Below, one piece after another: positions 17,846 to 26,673 of a stretch of 64,000 nt of DNA. Numbering within the stretch: position 1 is the first letter of the stretch; each line of letters begins with the position of its first letter. The position numbers were made by a program, and so were the translations under genes. This stretch comes from Methanobacteriota archaeon (GTDB taxonomy: Archaea; JAADCQ01; Methanopyri; Methanopyrales; Methanopyraceae): assembly GCA_027064305.1 (NCBI GenBank), contig JAMOPY010000001.1, positions 1-64,000 on the forward strand, written 5' to 3'. The notes under the pieces were generated by a model. That model ran no database searches and was not told where the DNA came from. It saw only the letters and a program-made list of their open reading frames with translations.

Positions 17846-18058
17846 CGGTTTAGTGTTCAACCAGAAAAATTAAATTGAAACTGGCTCGTTTCCCGGGCGG
17901 CTGGTAACTGTTTCTTGTTCTTGCGGCCCGAGATCGCGTCGTCGGTCCCGATTCGCCCGGTGGTGGGACGGCAAGGCTTGCGGTCTCGCACCTGGGCGTC
18001 GCCTCGGGGTCCGTGTGCGCTTTAAGCGGTGGGTGTGGTCGGGGGCGGGGGTGTTGGG

Positions 18059-20893
18059 TTGTCGGAGTCCCGTGAGGAGCGGTTGATGCGTGAGTGGGAG
18101 GAGGCGGGACTGTTCGAGGCGGATCCGGACGATCGGGAGCCGGTCTACATCACGGTCGCGTACCCGTACCCGTCCGGTTCGATGCACGTGGGGCACGCGA
18201 GGACGTACCTGGTGCCGGACATTTACGCGCGGTTCAAGCGGATGCAGGGGTACAACGTCCTGTTCCCGATGGCGTTCCACGTGACGGGCACGCCGGTGGT
18301 GGGGATCGCGGAGCGGATCAGGGAGGGTGACGAGGACACGATCCGGCTGTACCGGGACGTGTACGGGGTGCCGGAGGAGGAGCTGGAGCGGTTCACGGAT
18401 CCGGAGGCGATCGTGGAGTACTTCGCGCGCGAGTACGAGGAGAACATGCGGCGGATGGGTTACGCGATCGACTGGCGGCGGAAGTTCACGACGGTGGATC
18501 CGGAGTACCGGTCGTTCATTCGGTGGCAGTACCTGAGGCTGCGTGAGGAGGGGCTGGTGACGCGGGGTGAGCACCCGGTTCGGTACTGCCCTCGGTGCGA
18601 GAATCCGGTGGGCGATCACGACCTGTTGGAGGGTGAGGACGCGACGATCGAGGAGTTGACGCTCGTGAAGTTCCCGCTCGTGGATGGCGACCTGATCCTC
18701 GTGGCGGCAACGTTCCGGCCGGAGACGCTGTACGGAGTGACGAACGTGTGGGTGCGGCCGGACGTGGAGTACGCGGTCGTGGAGGTGGATGGGGAGCGGT
18801 GGGTGGTTTCGGAGGAGGCCTATCGGAACCTGCGGCATCAGCGGGACGGGGTTGAGAAGGTTGACACGATCTCGGGCGAGGAGCTGGTCGGTGAGCGGGT
18901 GAGGAACCCGGTCACGGGCGAGGAGGTCCCGGTCCTGCCGGCGGAGTTCGTGGACCCGAAGTTCGGGACGGGGGTGGTGTACTCGGTTCCGGCCCACGCG
19001 CCGGCGGACGCGGCCGCGTTGGAAGATTTGAGGGAGGATCCGTCGGTGCTGGAGGAGTTCGGGGTGGACCCGTCGGTCGTCGAGGGGCTCGAGCCGGTGC
19101 AGGTGATCGAGGTGGAGGGGTACGGGAGGTTCCCGGCCTACGACGCGCTGGAGGAGCACGGGATCGAGTCGCAGACGGACCCGGAGCTGGAGAAGGCGAC
19201 GCAGGAGGTGTACCGGGCGGAGCTGCACAAGGGTGTGATGGTTGTCGACGAGTTCGAGGGGGTGCCGGTGCGGGAGGCGCGGGAGGAGATCAAGTCGCGC
19301 CTGATCGAGTCGGGGGACGCGGACGTCATGTACGACTTCTCGGAGAAGCCGGTGATCTGCCGGTGCGGGACGGAGTGCGTGGTCAAGATCCTGAAGGATC
19401 AGTGGTTCCTGCGGTACTCGGACCCGGGGTGGAAGGAGCGGGCGCGGGAGCTGTTGGAGCGGATGGAGATCGTGCCGGAGGAGGTGCGGTCGAACTTCGA
19501 GGACACGATCGAGTGGTTGGAGGACTGGGCGTGCGCGCGTCGGGTGGGGCTCGGGACGCCGCTGCCGTGGGACGAGGAGTGGATCGTGGAGCCGTTGAGC
19601 GACTCGACGATTTACATGGCGTTCTACACGATCGCGCACCGGTTGAAGGGTAAGGGCGAGCTCCCGCCCGAGGTCTTCGATTACGTGTTCCTGGGTGAGG
19701 GGGATCCGGAGGAGGTCGCGGAGGAGTCGGGGTTGAACGTCGAGGAGCTGGAGGAGATGCGGCGGGAGTTCGAGTACTGGTACCCGCTGGACTGGCGGCT
19801 GTCGGCGAAGGATCTGGTGACGAACCACCTGACGTTCTTCATCTTCCATCACGCGGCGCTGTTCCCGGAGGACAAGTGGCCGAAGGGGATCGTCGTGTTC
19901 GGCATGGGCCTGCTCGAGGGCGAGAAGATGAGCTCGTCGAAGGGGAACGTGGTCCTGCTCTCGGAGGCGCTGGAGGAGTACGGGCCGGACGTGGTGCGGT
20001 TGTTCCTGGCGACGTCGGCGGAGCCGTGGCAGGACTTTGACTGGCGGGATGAGTACGTTCGGGGCGTGAAGCGGAGGCTGGAGCGGTTCGAGGCGCTGGT
20101 GAGGGATCACGCGGGGGAGTCGGTTGAGGGGAAGGACGCCGTTGATCGGTGGTTCCTGAGCGAGTTCGGTCGGGTGATCGAGGAGGCGACGGAGGCGCTG
20201 GAGCGGTTCCAGGTGCGGCGGGCGTACAACGAGGCGTTCTACGGGGTCCTGAAGCTGGTTCGGGATTACGAGCGAATGAAGGGCCACGCGCGGATCGTGG
20301 GCGAGATCGTGGAGGACTGGCTCCGGCTGCTGCACCCGGTGATCCCGTTCACGACGGACTACCTGTGGCGGGAGGTGCTCGGCAACGATTCGTTCCTGCT
20401 GGAGGAGGGGTGGCCGGATCCGGAGGAGTACCCGCGGGAGCCGGAGCTGAGCGTGGCGCGGGAGGTGCTGGAAGAGCTCGTGGAGGACGTGAGGGACGTG
20501 GAGCGGGTGATCGGTGCGGAGTCCGGGTACACGCTGCACGTGTACCTGGCGCCGGGGTGGCAGTGGGAGGCGTTGAGGATGGTGCAGGAGGGTAGGGAGT
20601 TCGGGGAGATCATGTCGGAGCTAATGAGGGACGAGAGGTTGAGGGAGAGGGGCGACGAGGTGGCGAGGGTCGTGCGGGACCTCATGAAGGAAGATCTGCC
20701 GGAGGACGTGGACGTGGAGCGGCTGCGCGAGGCGTTGAAGGAGTTCCTGGAGGCCGGGGCGCGGTTGCTGGAGCGGTCGACGGGTGCGGCCGAGGTCGTG
20801 GTGCACGGGGACGCCGAGGAGGCGCCCGGTCCGGAGGACCGGCGCGCGGCGGCGCGACCGCTGAGGCCCGGGATCTGGTTGGAGGAGGGGTAG
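18059..20893 (+). CDS. leuS: Leucyl-tRNA synthetase
   Basis: A class I leucyl-tRNA synthetase of archaeal/eukaryotic type, 944 residues from TTG 18059; GTG 18029 is an alternative. TTG fits the GGGGTG upstream and the TATA-like ctttaagc at 18019. The signature HIGH equivalent is HVGH in [15 protein letters not shown] (about residues 35-49). The KMSKS equivalent is KMSSSKGN (about 622-629). A zinc-type CPRCENP lies near 176. The CP1 editing domain lies between these motifs and the anticodon-binding helices follow the KMSSS loop. It charges tRNA-Leu in the cytoplasm. It ends 9 bp before the convergent Hmd-family gene. Confidence 0.95.
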   Translation: MSESREERLMREWEEAGLFEADPDDREPVYITVAYPYPSGSMHVGHARTYLVPDIYARFKRMQGYNVLFPMAFHVTGTPVVGIAERIREGDEDTIRLYRDVYGVPEEELERFTDPEAIVEYFAREYEENMRRMGYAIDWRRKFTTVDPEYRSFIRWQYLRLREEGLVTRGEHPVRYCPRCENPVGDHDLLEGEDATIEELTLVKFPLVDGDLILVAATFRPETLYGVTNVWVRPDVEYAVVEVDGERWVVSEEAYRNLRHQRDGVEKVDTISGEELVGERVRNPVTGEEVPVLPAEFVDPKFGTGVVYSVPAHAPADAAALEDLREDPSVLEEFGVDPSVVEGLEPVQVIEVEGYGRFPAYDALEEHGIESQTDPELEKATQEVYRAELHKGVMVVDEFEGVPVREAREEIKSRLIESGDADVMYDFSEKPVICRCGTECVVKILKDQWFLRYSDPGWKERARELLERMEIVPEEVRSNFEDTIEWLEDWACARRVGLGTPLPWDEEWIVEPLSDSTIYMAFYTIAHRLKGKGELPPEVFDYVFLGEGDPEEVAEESGLNVEELEEMRREFEYWYPLDWRLSAKDLVTNHLTFFIFHHAALFPEDKWPKGIVVFGMGLLEGEKMSSSKGNVVLLSEALEEYGPDVVRLFLATSAEPWQDFDWRDEYVRGVKRRLERFEALVRDHAGESVEGKDAVDRWFLSEFGRVIEEATEALERFQVRRAYNEAFYGVLKLVRDYERMKGHARIVGEIVEDWLRLLHPVIPFTTDYLWREVLGNDSFLLEEGWPDPEEYPREPELSVAREVLEELVEDVRDVERVIGAESGYTLHVYLAPGWQWEALRMVQEGREFGEIMSELMRDERLRERGDEVARVVRDLMKEDLPEDVDVERLREALKEFLEAGARLLERSTGAAEVVVHGDAEEAPGPEDRRAAARPLRPGIWLEEG

Positions 20894-20902
20894 GGCGGGG
20901 CG

Positions 20903-21889
20903 TTAGTTACCCTGCTTCCGGTACAGCTCCACCCACGCCCTCATCCTCACCGTCCTCCAGCCGCGCTCCCCGACCAGCTTCGTAACGGCCTCCTGCACCG
21001 CGCGCCCGGGTAGCGGGGTGAAGTTCTTCACCGGTTCGCCCTCCGGGATCTCCCCCGTAGCCTCATCCACCCACGGCTTCATGTTCGAGTACGAGTACTC
21101 GATCACCTCCTCGTCCAGCGTGGCGAGGAGTCCACCGATGCCGCCCTCCTCGATCAGCGCGGCCAGGGTGTTGAGGACGGTCATCGCCTGCCAGTCGATC
21201 ATCTCCTGGGGCGCGCCCAGGCTTTTCACGGACTGGAACTCCTTCAGCGCCTCGACGACGCGTCGTACCAGCACGACCGACAGGTCGCCCGCGATGTGCA
21301 CGAGCTCGACCGTGGGCAGCTCGTACACCCGCTTGCCGGTCGACTCGAGCACCGATTTCAGGAGCTCGTACCGGTCCTTCTCGGCCATCTCGACGCCGTT
21401 GCCCGTGCGGTACGCGGTGAGGTAGGCGCGATGTCCCTCCGTCCCCGGGATCCCGGCCGGGTGAGCTGGGACCACGGAGACCTCGTCCGGCACCTTGCGT
21501 CCGGACTCGAAGAGGGCCTCCTGGATCTCGAAGACGGAGGAGGTGCAGGTTGGGGAGACGACGGTGCCCTCCGGCAGCGAGGGGGCGATTTCCACCACGA
21601 TCCTTCGGGTGACGCCGAAGGGAGTGAAGAGGATCACCACGTCCGCGTCGGACACGGCCTGAACGTCGTCGTCCGTGAGCTCAACGCCGGCGTCCGCGAC
21701 CCGATTCACGTGCTCCGGGTCCTGCTCGTCCAGATTAGGGTCGGACAGCACCACGTCGTGGCCGGCCTTGGCGAAGTCCATGGCCATGGCGGCGCCACCG
21801 AACGGGGGCTCGCCCCCCAGCTTCTCGGCCGCCCCGATCCGCTCGTACAGGCGCTGGTTACCGAACCCTAGCACGGCCACTCGGGCCAA
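20903..21889 (-). CDS. Hmd-family protein (HmdII/HmdIII-like paralog)
   Basis: About 328 residues from TTG 21889, positioned 6 nt after GGGGGTG; GTG 21898 is an alternative. An N-terminal Rossmann start (RVAVLGFGNQ) is followed by TDDDVQAVSDADVVILFTPFG and VVSPTCTSSVFEI. The Cys of PTCT (~115) aligns with the Fe-ligand Cys of Hmd THACT, and AHPAGIP (~His 143) aligns with YHPGAVP. The C-terminal helical half (LVHIAGDLSVVL...SLGAPQEMIDWQAMTVLNTLAALIEEGGI) matches the Hmd dimerisation domain. The N-terminal GCYRTHA of catalytic Hmd is absent, so it is more likely an HmdII/III-type FeGP-cofactor-binding or regulatory paralog than the H2-forming dehydrogenase itself. Confidence 0.7.
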   Translation of the reverse strand: MARVAVLGFGNQRLYERIGAAEKLGGEPPFGGAAMAMDFAKAGHDVVLSDPNLDEQDPEHVNRVADAGVELTDDDVQAVSDADVVILFTPFGVTRRIVVEIAPSLPEGTVVSPTCTSSVFEIQEALFESGRKVPDEVSVVPAHPAGIPGTEGHRAYLTAYRTGNGVEMAEKDRYELLKSVLESTGKRVYELPTVELVHIAGDLSVVLVRRVVEALKEFQSVKSLGAPQEMIDWQAMTVLNTLAALIEEGGIGGLLATLDEEVIEYSYSNMKPWVDEATGEIPEGEPVKNFTPLPGRAVQEAVTKLVGERGWRTVRMRAWVELYRKQGN

Positions 21890-21925
21890 GCGCGGCACCC
21901 CCGTGTGGGCTGGGATTCGGAAACG

Positions 21926-22006
21926 CGTAAAGGTAAAATGGTTGTCTAGTTCGGGCGCCCCTGGTCTTTTCGCATGGTAACAGGGTCGGCGCGTTTTAAA
22001 TTAACC
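21926..22006 (-). promoter_or_regulatory. Promoter region of the Hmd-family gene
   Basis: Two AT-rich minus-strand boxes lie in the 126-bp gap between cca and the Hmd-family gene: ccattttacctttacg (21926-21941), about 37 nt before the start, and ttaatttaaaac (21993-22004), further upstream. The nearer one is placed well for a TATA box. The farther one may instead serve as a T-rich end signal or second promoter. Confidence 0.4.
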
Positions 22007-22015
22007 TTACGCTTG

Positions 22016-23488
22016 CTAACGGCGGTCGGCCAGCGCCTCCGACGCGAGCTCAAGCAGTGGATCGCCGTGGATGAACTCGCCGACCGCCCTGCGAAGCTCC
22101 GGATCCGAGGTCAGTGCCCGGGCGAGCTCCGTTCCCTCGAGGAGTCGGACCTTCCCCTCGGAGGCCCGGGCGAGATCCTTGCCGAACCCGTGGGAGATCA
22201 GGGTGTGCTCGTCCGCGTCCTCGAGGCGCCTCAGCAGGTCCTCGGGGCGGACGAACTTCCGCTTCGCGGCGGTGGCCAGGCGCCCGTCCTCCTCGACCCA
22301 GAACCGCTCGTGGGCACTTAGGAACCCGGTAACGCGGTCCTCCCGGGCCCAGGCGGGCGGGCCCGCGCGCCACTCGCGCTCCGGGAGCCCTTCGTGCTCG
22401 AACTCCAGCAGGATGTACCCGAGCTCCTCCCGGGAGTCTCGGGCGACGAGCCACCTTCGCACCTTGAATCCCTCGTTCTCGAGGACGTTGCGCAGGCTCC
22501 GAGCGGTCTTCTCGAGCTGCGGCCAGTAGATGTCCTCCACTTCGTCCGGTAGCCGGACCTCAAGCCCGATCACGTGGGCCGGGTACTTCCGGAGCCAGCG
22601 CTCGACCTCTCCTTGGTCGGGCTCGGGGGGTTCCACCCCCTCGAAGTAGCGGAGGGAGGGTTCCCTCAGGAAGGCCTTGGCGGCGAGGATGAACCGGGAG
22701 AGCTGTCGTCGGGAGAGGGCGGCCGCGACGTTCCGCTCTGGGTCGACGGGGTCGAGGACGATGAGGGCGGGGTTCTGGTCCTCGAACCGTTCCCTCACCT
22801 CGTCGTAGTCCCGGTACTCCTCGCCGACGAAGCCGGCCGGGTCCACCACGTACCCGGGGCGCCAGTCGCGCTCGGCGGCGCGGAGGACGCGCGTGAAGGA
22901 CCCGTAGTGGATGACGAGTAGCTCGCAGAGGTAGCCGGAGAACCCCTTGACGCGGACCTCCGCCCCGTAGGCGCCGATGCCCCGGGTGAAGGCCTTGAGG
23001 AGGCGGGCCTCGGCGGGGTCCTCGAGGTGCTCCCGGACGTAGCGGTTGTGGTGCGGGGTGCGGTCGACGGGGGTGAGGATCTCCCCGGGCTCGGTGTCGT
23101 AGCAGGGGACGATGTCGACCTCGAACGTGCGTCCCTCGTGCTCCACCTCGCCGCTGACGTACGGGTGGTGGGCGTACTCGCGCCGCGGCTCGCCGCCGAG
23201 CTCTCGAAGCACCTCCTCGCCGATCCTCAGGGTGGTTTCCACGATGTCGTCCAGGTCGAGGTCCTTCGGGAACACGCAGAAGACGTCGACGTCGGAGGCG
23301 CCGGGGAGCCAGGTGTCGCGGGCGACGGATCCGATCAGCTCGGCCCGGGCGTCCGGGCACTCCTCCCTGAGTCGCTCCGCGACGAGGTTCCGGACCCGCT
23401 CGGCGAAGCCCTCGACCAGTCGGCGCTCGCTCTCGTCCGGGGTGTAGCGCTCTCGGGCCTCGCGGAGGACGGCCTCGAGGTCCGTCAA
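22016..23488 (-). CDS. cca: CCA tRNA nucleotidyltransferase (archaeal class I)
   Basis: A 490-residue archaeal CCA-adding enzyme starting at TTG 23488, which overlaps the thpR stop codon and sits 5 nt after the perfect SD GGAGGTGA. The catalytic head motif is GSVARDTWLPGASDVDVF (around residues 45-63) with the DVD metal ligands, followed by FEVDIVPCY. The body (LLKAFTRGIGAYGAEVRVKGFSGYLCELL) and tail domains match the family throughout. It repairs or adds the 3' CCA of tRNAs, although the three tRNA genes in this window already encode CCA. It is translationally coupled to thpR. Confidence 0.93.
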   Translation of the reverse strand: MTDLEAVLREARERYTPDESERRLVEGFAERVRNLVAERLREECPDARAELIGSVARDTWLPGASDVDVFCVFPKDLDLDDIVETTLRIGEEVLRELGGEPRREYAHHPYVSGEVEHEGRTFEVDIVPCYDTEPGEILTPVDRTPHHNRYVREHLEDPAEARLLKAFTRGIGAYGAEVRVKGFSGYLCELLVIHYGSFTRVLRAAERDWRPGYVVDPAGFVGEEYRDYDEVRERFEDQNPALIVLDPVDPERNVAAALSRRQLSRFILAAKAFLREPSLRYFEGVEPPEPDQGEVERWLRKYPAHVIGLEVRLPDEVEDIYWPQLEKTARSLRNVLENEGFKVRRWLVARDSREELGYILLEFEHEGLPEREWRAGPPAWAREDRVTGFLSAHERFWVEEDGRLATAAKRKFVRPEDLLRRLEDADEHTLISHGFGKDLARASEGKVRLLEGTELARALTSDPELRRAVGEFIHGDPLLELASEALADRR

Positions 23489-24051
23489 AGCTTCACCTCC
23501 TCGACGGTGTGGTACTCGGGGCCTTCGGGGCGTAGGATGCTCTTCTTGAGGCGGATGGCGGTGACCTCCACGTCGCCCACCTCGACGCTGGATAGCTCTC
23601 GGATCGCCTCGACCAGTTGGGCCTTGTTCCGGCCGCTGCGGACGCGGGCGATGGTCACGTGGGGGACGAAGTCGCGGCGCTCGCGTCGGAAGCCGCGGCG
23701 GCCGAGCTCGTCCTCGAGGACGGCGGCCATGGCCTTGGTCTCGTCGGCGCCCTCGTCGACGCCGACCCACACGACCCGGATGTGGCGGATGTTGGGGAAG
23801 ACCCCGAGGCCCTTAAGCCGGAGCGTGAAGGGTTCCACGGTGTCGGCGGCCCGCTCCATCGCCTCGACGACCTCGGGCACGCGGGACTCCGGGATGTCGC
23901 CCAGGAACTTGAGGGTCAGGTGCACGTTCTCCGGCTCGACGAGCTTGAGGTCGGCGCCGGAGGCCTTGAGTCGGTCCTGTAGCTCCTGGATCCGGTCGAT
24001 CACCTCGTCCTTCTCGATGTCGATCGAGATGAACGCGCGGAACGTGGACAT
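23485..24051 (-). CDS. thpR: RNA 2',3'-cyclic phosphodiesterase (ThpR/LigT, 2H family)
   Basis: 188 residues from ATG 24051. Two HxT motifs define the 2H phosphoesterase fold: VHLTLKFLG (residues ~43-51) and PHVTIARVR (~130-138). The FRAFISIDI beginning is typical of LigT/ThpR. The enzyme opens 2',3'-cyclic phosphates at RNA ends and was originally described as a 2'-5' RNA ligase acting on tRNA halves. That fits its coupling to cca and the presence of introns in tRNAs of this genome. It is divergent from the AAA+ gene, with only 14 bp between the two starts. Confidence 0.9.
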   Translation of the reverse strand: MSTFRAFISIDIEKDEVIDRIQELQDRLKASGADLKLVEPENVHLTLKFLGDIPESRVPEVVEAMERAADTVEPFTLRLKGLGVFPNIRHIRVVWVGVDEGADETKAMAAVLEDELGRRGFRRERRDFVPHVTIARVRSGRNKAQLVEAIRELSSVEVGDVEVTAIRLKKSILRPEGPEYHTVEEVKL

Positions 24052-24065
24052 GGGGGTCGCCCCCG

Positions 24066-25196
24066 GTGAGCGGGTACTACCGCCGGGATCCGGACGAGCT
24101 GCGGGAGGAGGGGTCGGGCGGTCTGAGCCTCTCCGGGCCCCGGAACCCGGTGCCGGACGCGAAGCTCGTGGAGTTAAAACCGTTGGGCTACCCGATCCGA
24201 GAGCCCGGGATGGGCAAGGAGGTGGTGGTGGACTCGTACGAGGCGTTCAACGCGTACGCCCGGGAGCAGTGGCTGGGGGAGATCGTGAAGGAGGGGATGA
24301 TCCTCTTCGATACGGGCATCGTGCACAGTTACGCGTTCAAGGTCGTGCGGGTCGTGCCGTCCGGGGCGGGTCGGGTCACCGCCAGCACCAAGTTCGTGCT
24401 GCGGCTGCGGTCCGAGGAGGATCGCATGGAGGTGCCCCGGCTCACCCTGGACGACGTGGTGGGGCACGCGGAGGTCAAGCGCGCGTGCCGGTTGCTGGTG
24501 GAGTACCTGAGGAACCCGGAGGAGCTGTCGGAGTGGGCGCCCCGGACGGTCCTCTTCCACGGGCCCACCGGCACGGGCAAGACCCGGACGGCCAAGGCCG
24601 TGGCGGGCGAGGCGAAGGTGCCGCTGCTTCGGATCAACGCGGCCGAGCTGCTGGGTAAGTACGTGGGGGAGGCGAGCGAGCGCATCAGGCGGGCGTTCAA
24701 GCGGGCGCGGGAGTCCGCCCCGTGCGTGCTCTTCGTGGACGAGATCGACGCGCTGGGGCTGGACCGCCGGTACCAGGAGCTGCGCGGTGACGTGGTGGAG
24801 AGCGTGAACTCCCTGCTCACGAATCTGGACCGGTTGAAGGAGCGGTCCGAGGGGGTCCTGTTCATCGCGGCCACGAACCACCCGGACCTGCTCGACCCGG
24901 CCCTGAAGAACCGGTTCGAGTACGAGCTGGAGTTCCGACCGCCGGACCGGGAGGAGCGGGAGGAGCTGGTTCGGTACTACGCGAAGCGACTCCCGCTACC
25001 CCTCAAGGTGGACCCGGCCTACATCGCGGCCCGGACCTCCGGCATGTCGCACCGGGAGATCAAGGAGCGGGTGCTCAAGCGGGCGCTGCTGGAGGCCCTC
25101 CGGGACGGGGCGGACGCCATCGAGAAGGAGCACGTCCGGCGCGCCCTGAGGGAGGAGGGGGGCGACAGGCGGGGGCGGCAGGTGTACCACGGGTGA
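24066..25196 (+). CDS. AAA+ ATPase, Cdc48/proteasome-ATPase-like, single AAA domain
   Basis: 376 residues from GTG 24066. A ~120-residue N-terminal domain, rich in beta strands (KEVVVDSYEAFNAYAREQW...), precedes one AAA+ module. Walker A is GPTGTGKT (166-173), Walker B VLFVDEID (222-228), the sensor 1 region FIAATNHPDLLDPAL, then an Arg-rich NRFE segment. The region after ~285 forms the small helical lid. It is likely a hexameric unfoldase or remodelling enzyme in the cytoplasm; the substrate is unknown. It is not the canonical PAN, which has a coiled coil and a C-terminal HbYX motif: this one ends RRGRQVYHG. Confidence 0.85.
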   Translation: MSGYYRRDPDELREEGSGGLSLSGPRNPVPDAKLVELKPLGYPIREPGMGKEVVVDSYEAFNAYAREQWLGEIVKEGMILFDTGIVHSYAFKVVRVVPSGAGRVTASTKFVLRLRSEEDRMEVPRLTLDDVVGHAEVKRACRLLVEYLRNPEELSEWAPRTVLFHGPTGTGKTRTAKAVAGEAKVPLLRINAAELLGKYVGEASERIRRAFKRARESAPCVLFVDEIDALGLDRRYQELRGDVVESVNSLLTNLDRLKERSEGVLFIAATNHPDLLDPALKNRFEYELEFRPPDREEREELVRYYAKRLPLPLKVDPAYIAARTSGMSHREIKERVLKRALLEALRDGADAIEKEHVRRALREEGGDRRGRQVYHG

Positions 25197-25221
25197 GCCC
25201 GCCGCGTGCGCGGGCCCGATC

Positions 25222-25257
25222 CCCCGCCGGGTCCCCGTCCGGGGTTCCCCGGCGGGG
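25222..25257 (-). ncRNA. Archaeal SECIS element in the selD 3' UTR
   Basis: On the minus strand, starting immediately after the selD TGA, the RNA reads CCCCGCCGGG, then GAA, CCCC, GGAC, GGGG, A, CCCGGCGGGG. The two 10-nt arms pair perfectly. The internal loop is GAA on one side and a single A on the other, followed by a 4-bp GC stem and a small apical loop. This is exactly the archaeal SECIS architecture described for Methanocaldococcus and Methanopyrus selenoprotein genes, which sits in the 3' UTR. It directs UGA at 26215-26217 to be read as selenocysteine. Read on the plus strand the GAA/A asymmetry is reversed, so it belongs to selD rather than to the AAA+ gene. Confidence 0.93.
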
Positions 25258-26235
25258 TCATCGGGGGTAGTCCTCCACCTCCTCGAGCCGGGCGTCCACG
25301 ACCACTCCCTCGCCCCGCTCCACCCGTCCAACGCGACGGTACCACACGTCCCGCTCCTCGAACGCGTCCTCCAGCTCCTCCGCCCTCCCCTCGGGCACCG
25401 CGACCAGCAGCCCGCCGGCGGTCTCCGCCGACTCGCCCCGCTCCAGCCCGTACCCCAACGCCCTGGAGACCTCCGGAGTCCCCGGGATCACGGGTATCCG
25501 CTCGATGACGACCCTGACCCCGCTCCGCTCGGCCAGCTCCCGCGCGTGACCTTTGAGCCCGAACCCGGTGACGTCCGTCATCGCCGTCGCCCCCGCCTCC
25601 ACCGCCGCCTCCGCCGCGTCCCGGAGCGGTTCCGTCATCACCTTCACCGCCACGCGCTCGATTCCCTCCACGTCCAGGTGGCCGAACATGGAGTCCAGGG
25701 TATCCTCCGGCATCCTCAACAGCGCCATCGCCGGCTGCGTGCCCAGCGGCTTGGTCAAGTACAGCAGGTCGCCCGGCCGGGCACCGTCCGCGGTCACGTA
25801 CCGCTCCGCCCACCCCGTCACGCTGCCGCCCAGGATCGGCCACGGGTTCAGGATCGTGTGACCACCGGTCACCGGCGCGTCCACCTCCCGGCACTGGTCG
25901 GCGAACCCCTGCAGCATCTCCCGGACGTCCTCCTCCGGCAGCTCCCGCGGGAACCCCGAGATCACCAGCACGGAGAGCACCTCGGTGGCGCCCATCGCGA
26001 ACACGTCGTTCAGCGAGTTGTTGGCCGCGATGCGCCCCTGGACGTACGGATCCGGATGGATGGGGGTGAAGAAGTCCAGGGACTGGACGAGGTAGCCGCC
26101 GTCCACGCGCACGATCGAGGCGTCGTCGCCCACGCCCACCTCGACCCGCTCGTCCTCCGGCAGCTTCACGCCCTCCAGCAGCCGCTCTAGGTCTCCCTGC
26201 GGCAGCTTGCAGGCTCACCCGTGCAGTTCAACCAT
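25258..26235 (-). CDS. selD: Selenide, water dikinase; itself a selenoprotein
   Basis: 325 residues from ATG 26235 if TGA at 26215-26217 is read as selenocysteine. The N-terminus is then [20 protein letters not shown] (U = Sec at residue 7), matching the HG(U/C)ACK active-site loop of SelD, and joins the rest in frame. The body shows [46 protein letters not shown] and [14 protein letters not shown], all SelD signatures. The enzyme makes selenophosphate from selenide and ATP for Sec-tRNA synthesis. A conventional gene call would start at the internal GTG 26169 and lose the catalytic residue. A SECIS follows at 25222-25257. pstK, a second Sec gene, lies at 61802-62572. Confidence 0.95.
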
Positions 26236-26447
26236 CCTCACGAGATCCTTCCGCTCGTTCAACGGCGCGCTCCCCCGGACGCACCCCCGCACCGCCCCGG
26301 AAAAACCGTTGCCCCGCGGTGGACCCGTACGTATCCGATTTCTCGATGGAAAGGCGTTCACGGTGGGTGGACTTCGGATGTGGAACGCCAGTATCATACC
26401 GTTTTGAGGGTCCCAATTCTCCCTAAGCCCGGGGAGGGGGCGATCCG

Positions 26448-26670
26448 GTGAGGCTGAGGGCGCTCGGGAGCCGGGGCAGCGGGATGGTGGATGAGCTGCT
26501 GCTGTGCGCGGTCATGGTCGCCACGGCCGCGGTGATGATCACCATGATATTTCCAGGCGGTGCATCAGATCGGCCGGGCCGTCACCAGCGAGGCCGCGAC
26601 CGCGGCCTCCATCGCCTCCCACCGCTCCGTTGAGATGTGGAGCCGGTACTCGCAGGGGCTGCCCCCCTAG
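26448..26670 (+). pseudogene. Class III signal-peptide (type IV pilin-like) small protein, frameshifted
   Basis: From GTG 26448, behind GGGGAGGGGGCGATCC, the frame gives MRLRALGSRGSGMVDELLLC followed by a hydrophobic helix (AVMVATAAVMITM). This is the basic-G-x-x-x-E-hydrophobic layout of archaeal class III prepilin-like proteins, with the Glu at about +5. The frame then degenerates to GASDRPGRHQRGRDRG. One base shift near 26547-26552 restores a pilin-like amphipathic continuation, YFQAVHQIGRAVTSEAATAA and then SIASHRSVEMWSRYSQGLPP, stopping at TAG 26670. Total length is 3n+1, consistent with a single inserted base. The restored protein would be about 74 residues. Both a real lesion and a sequence error remain possible. 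Confidence 0.6.
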
Positions 26671-26673
26671 CGC

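Noticed and set aside
17870-20539. 889-codon open frame antisense to leuS
   Set aside because: It is rich in Arg, His, Leu and Pro, has no family motifs, and lies wholly over a certain leuS. It is a shadow frame produced by GC-rich third positions.
25222-25257. The GC hairpin as a terminator of the AAA+ ATPase gene
   Set aside because: There is no T-run, archaeal termination does not use such hairpins, and the GAA/A asymmetry is correct only on the minus strand after selD.
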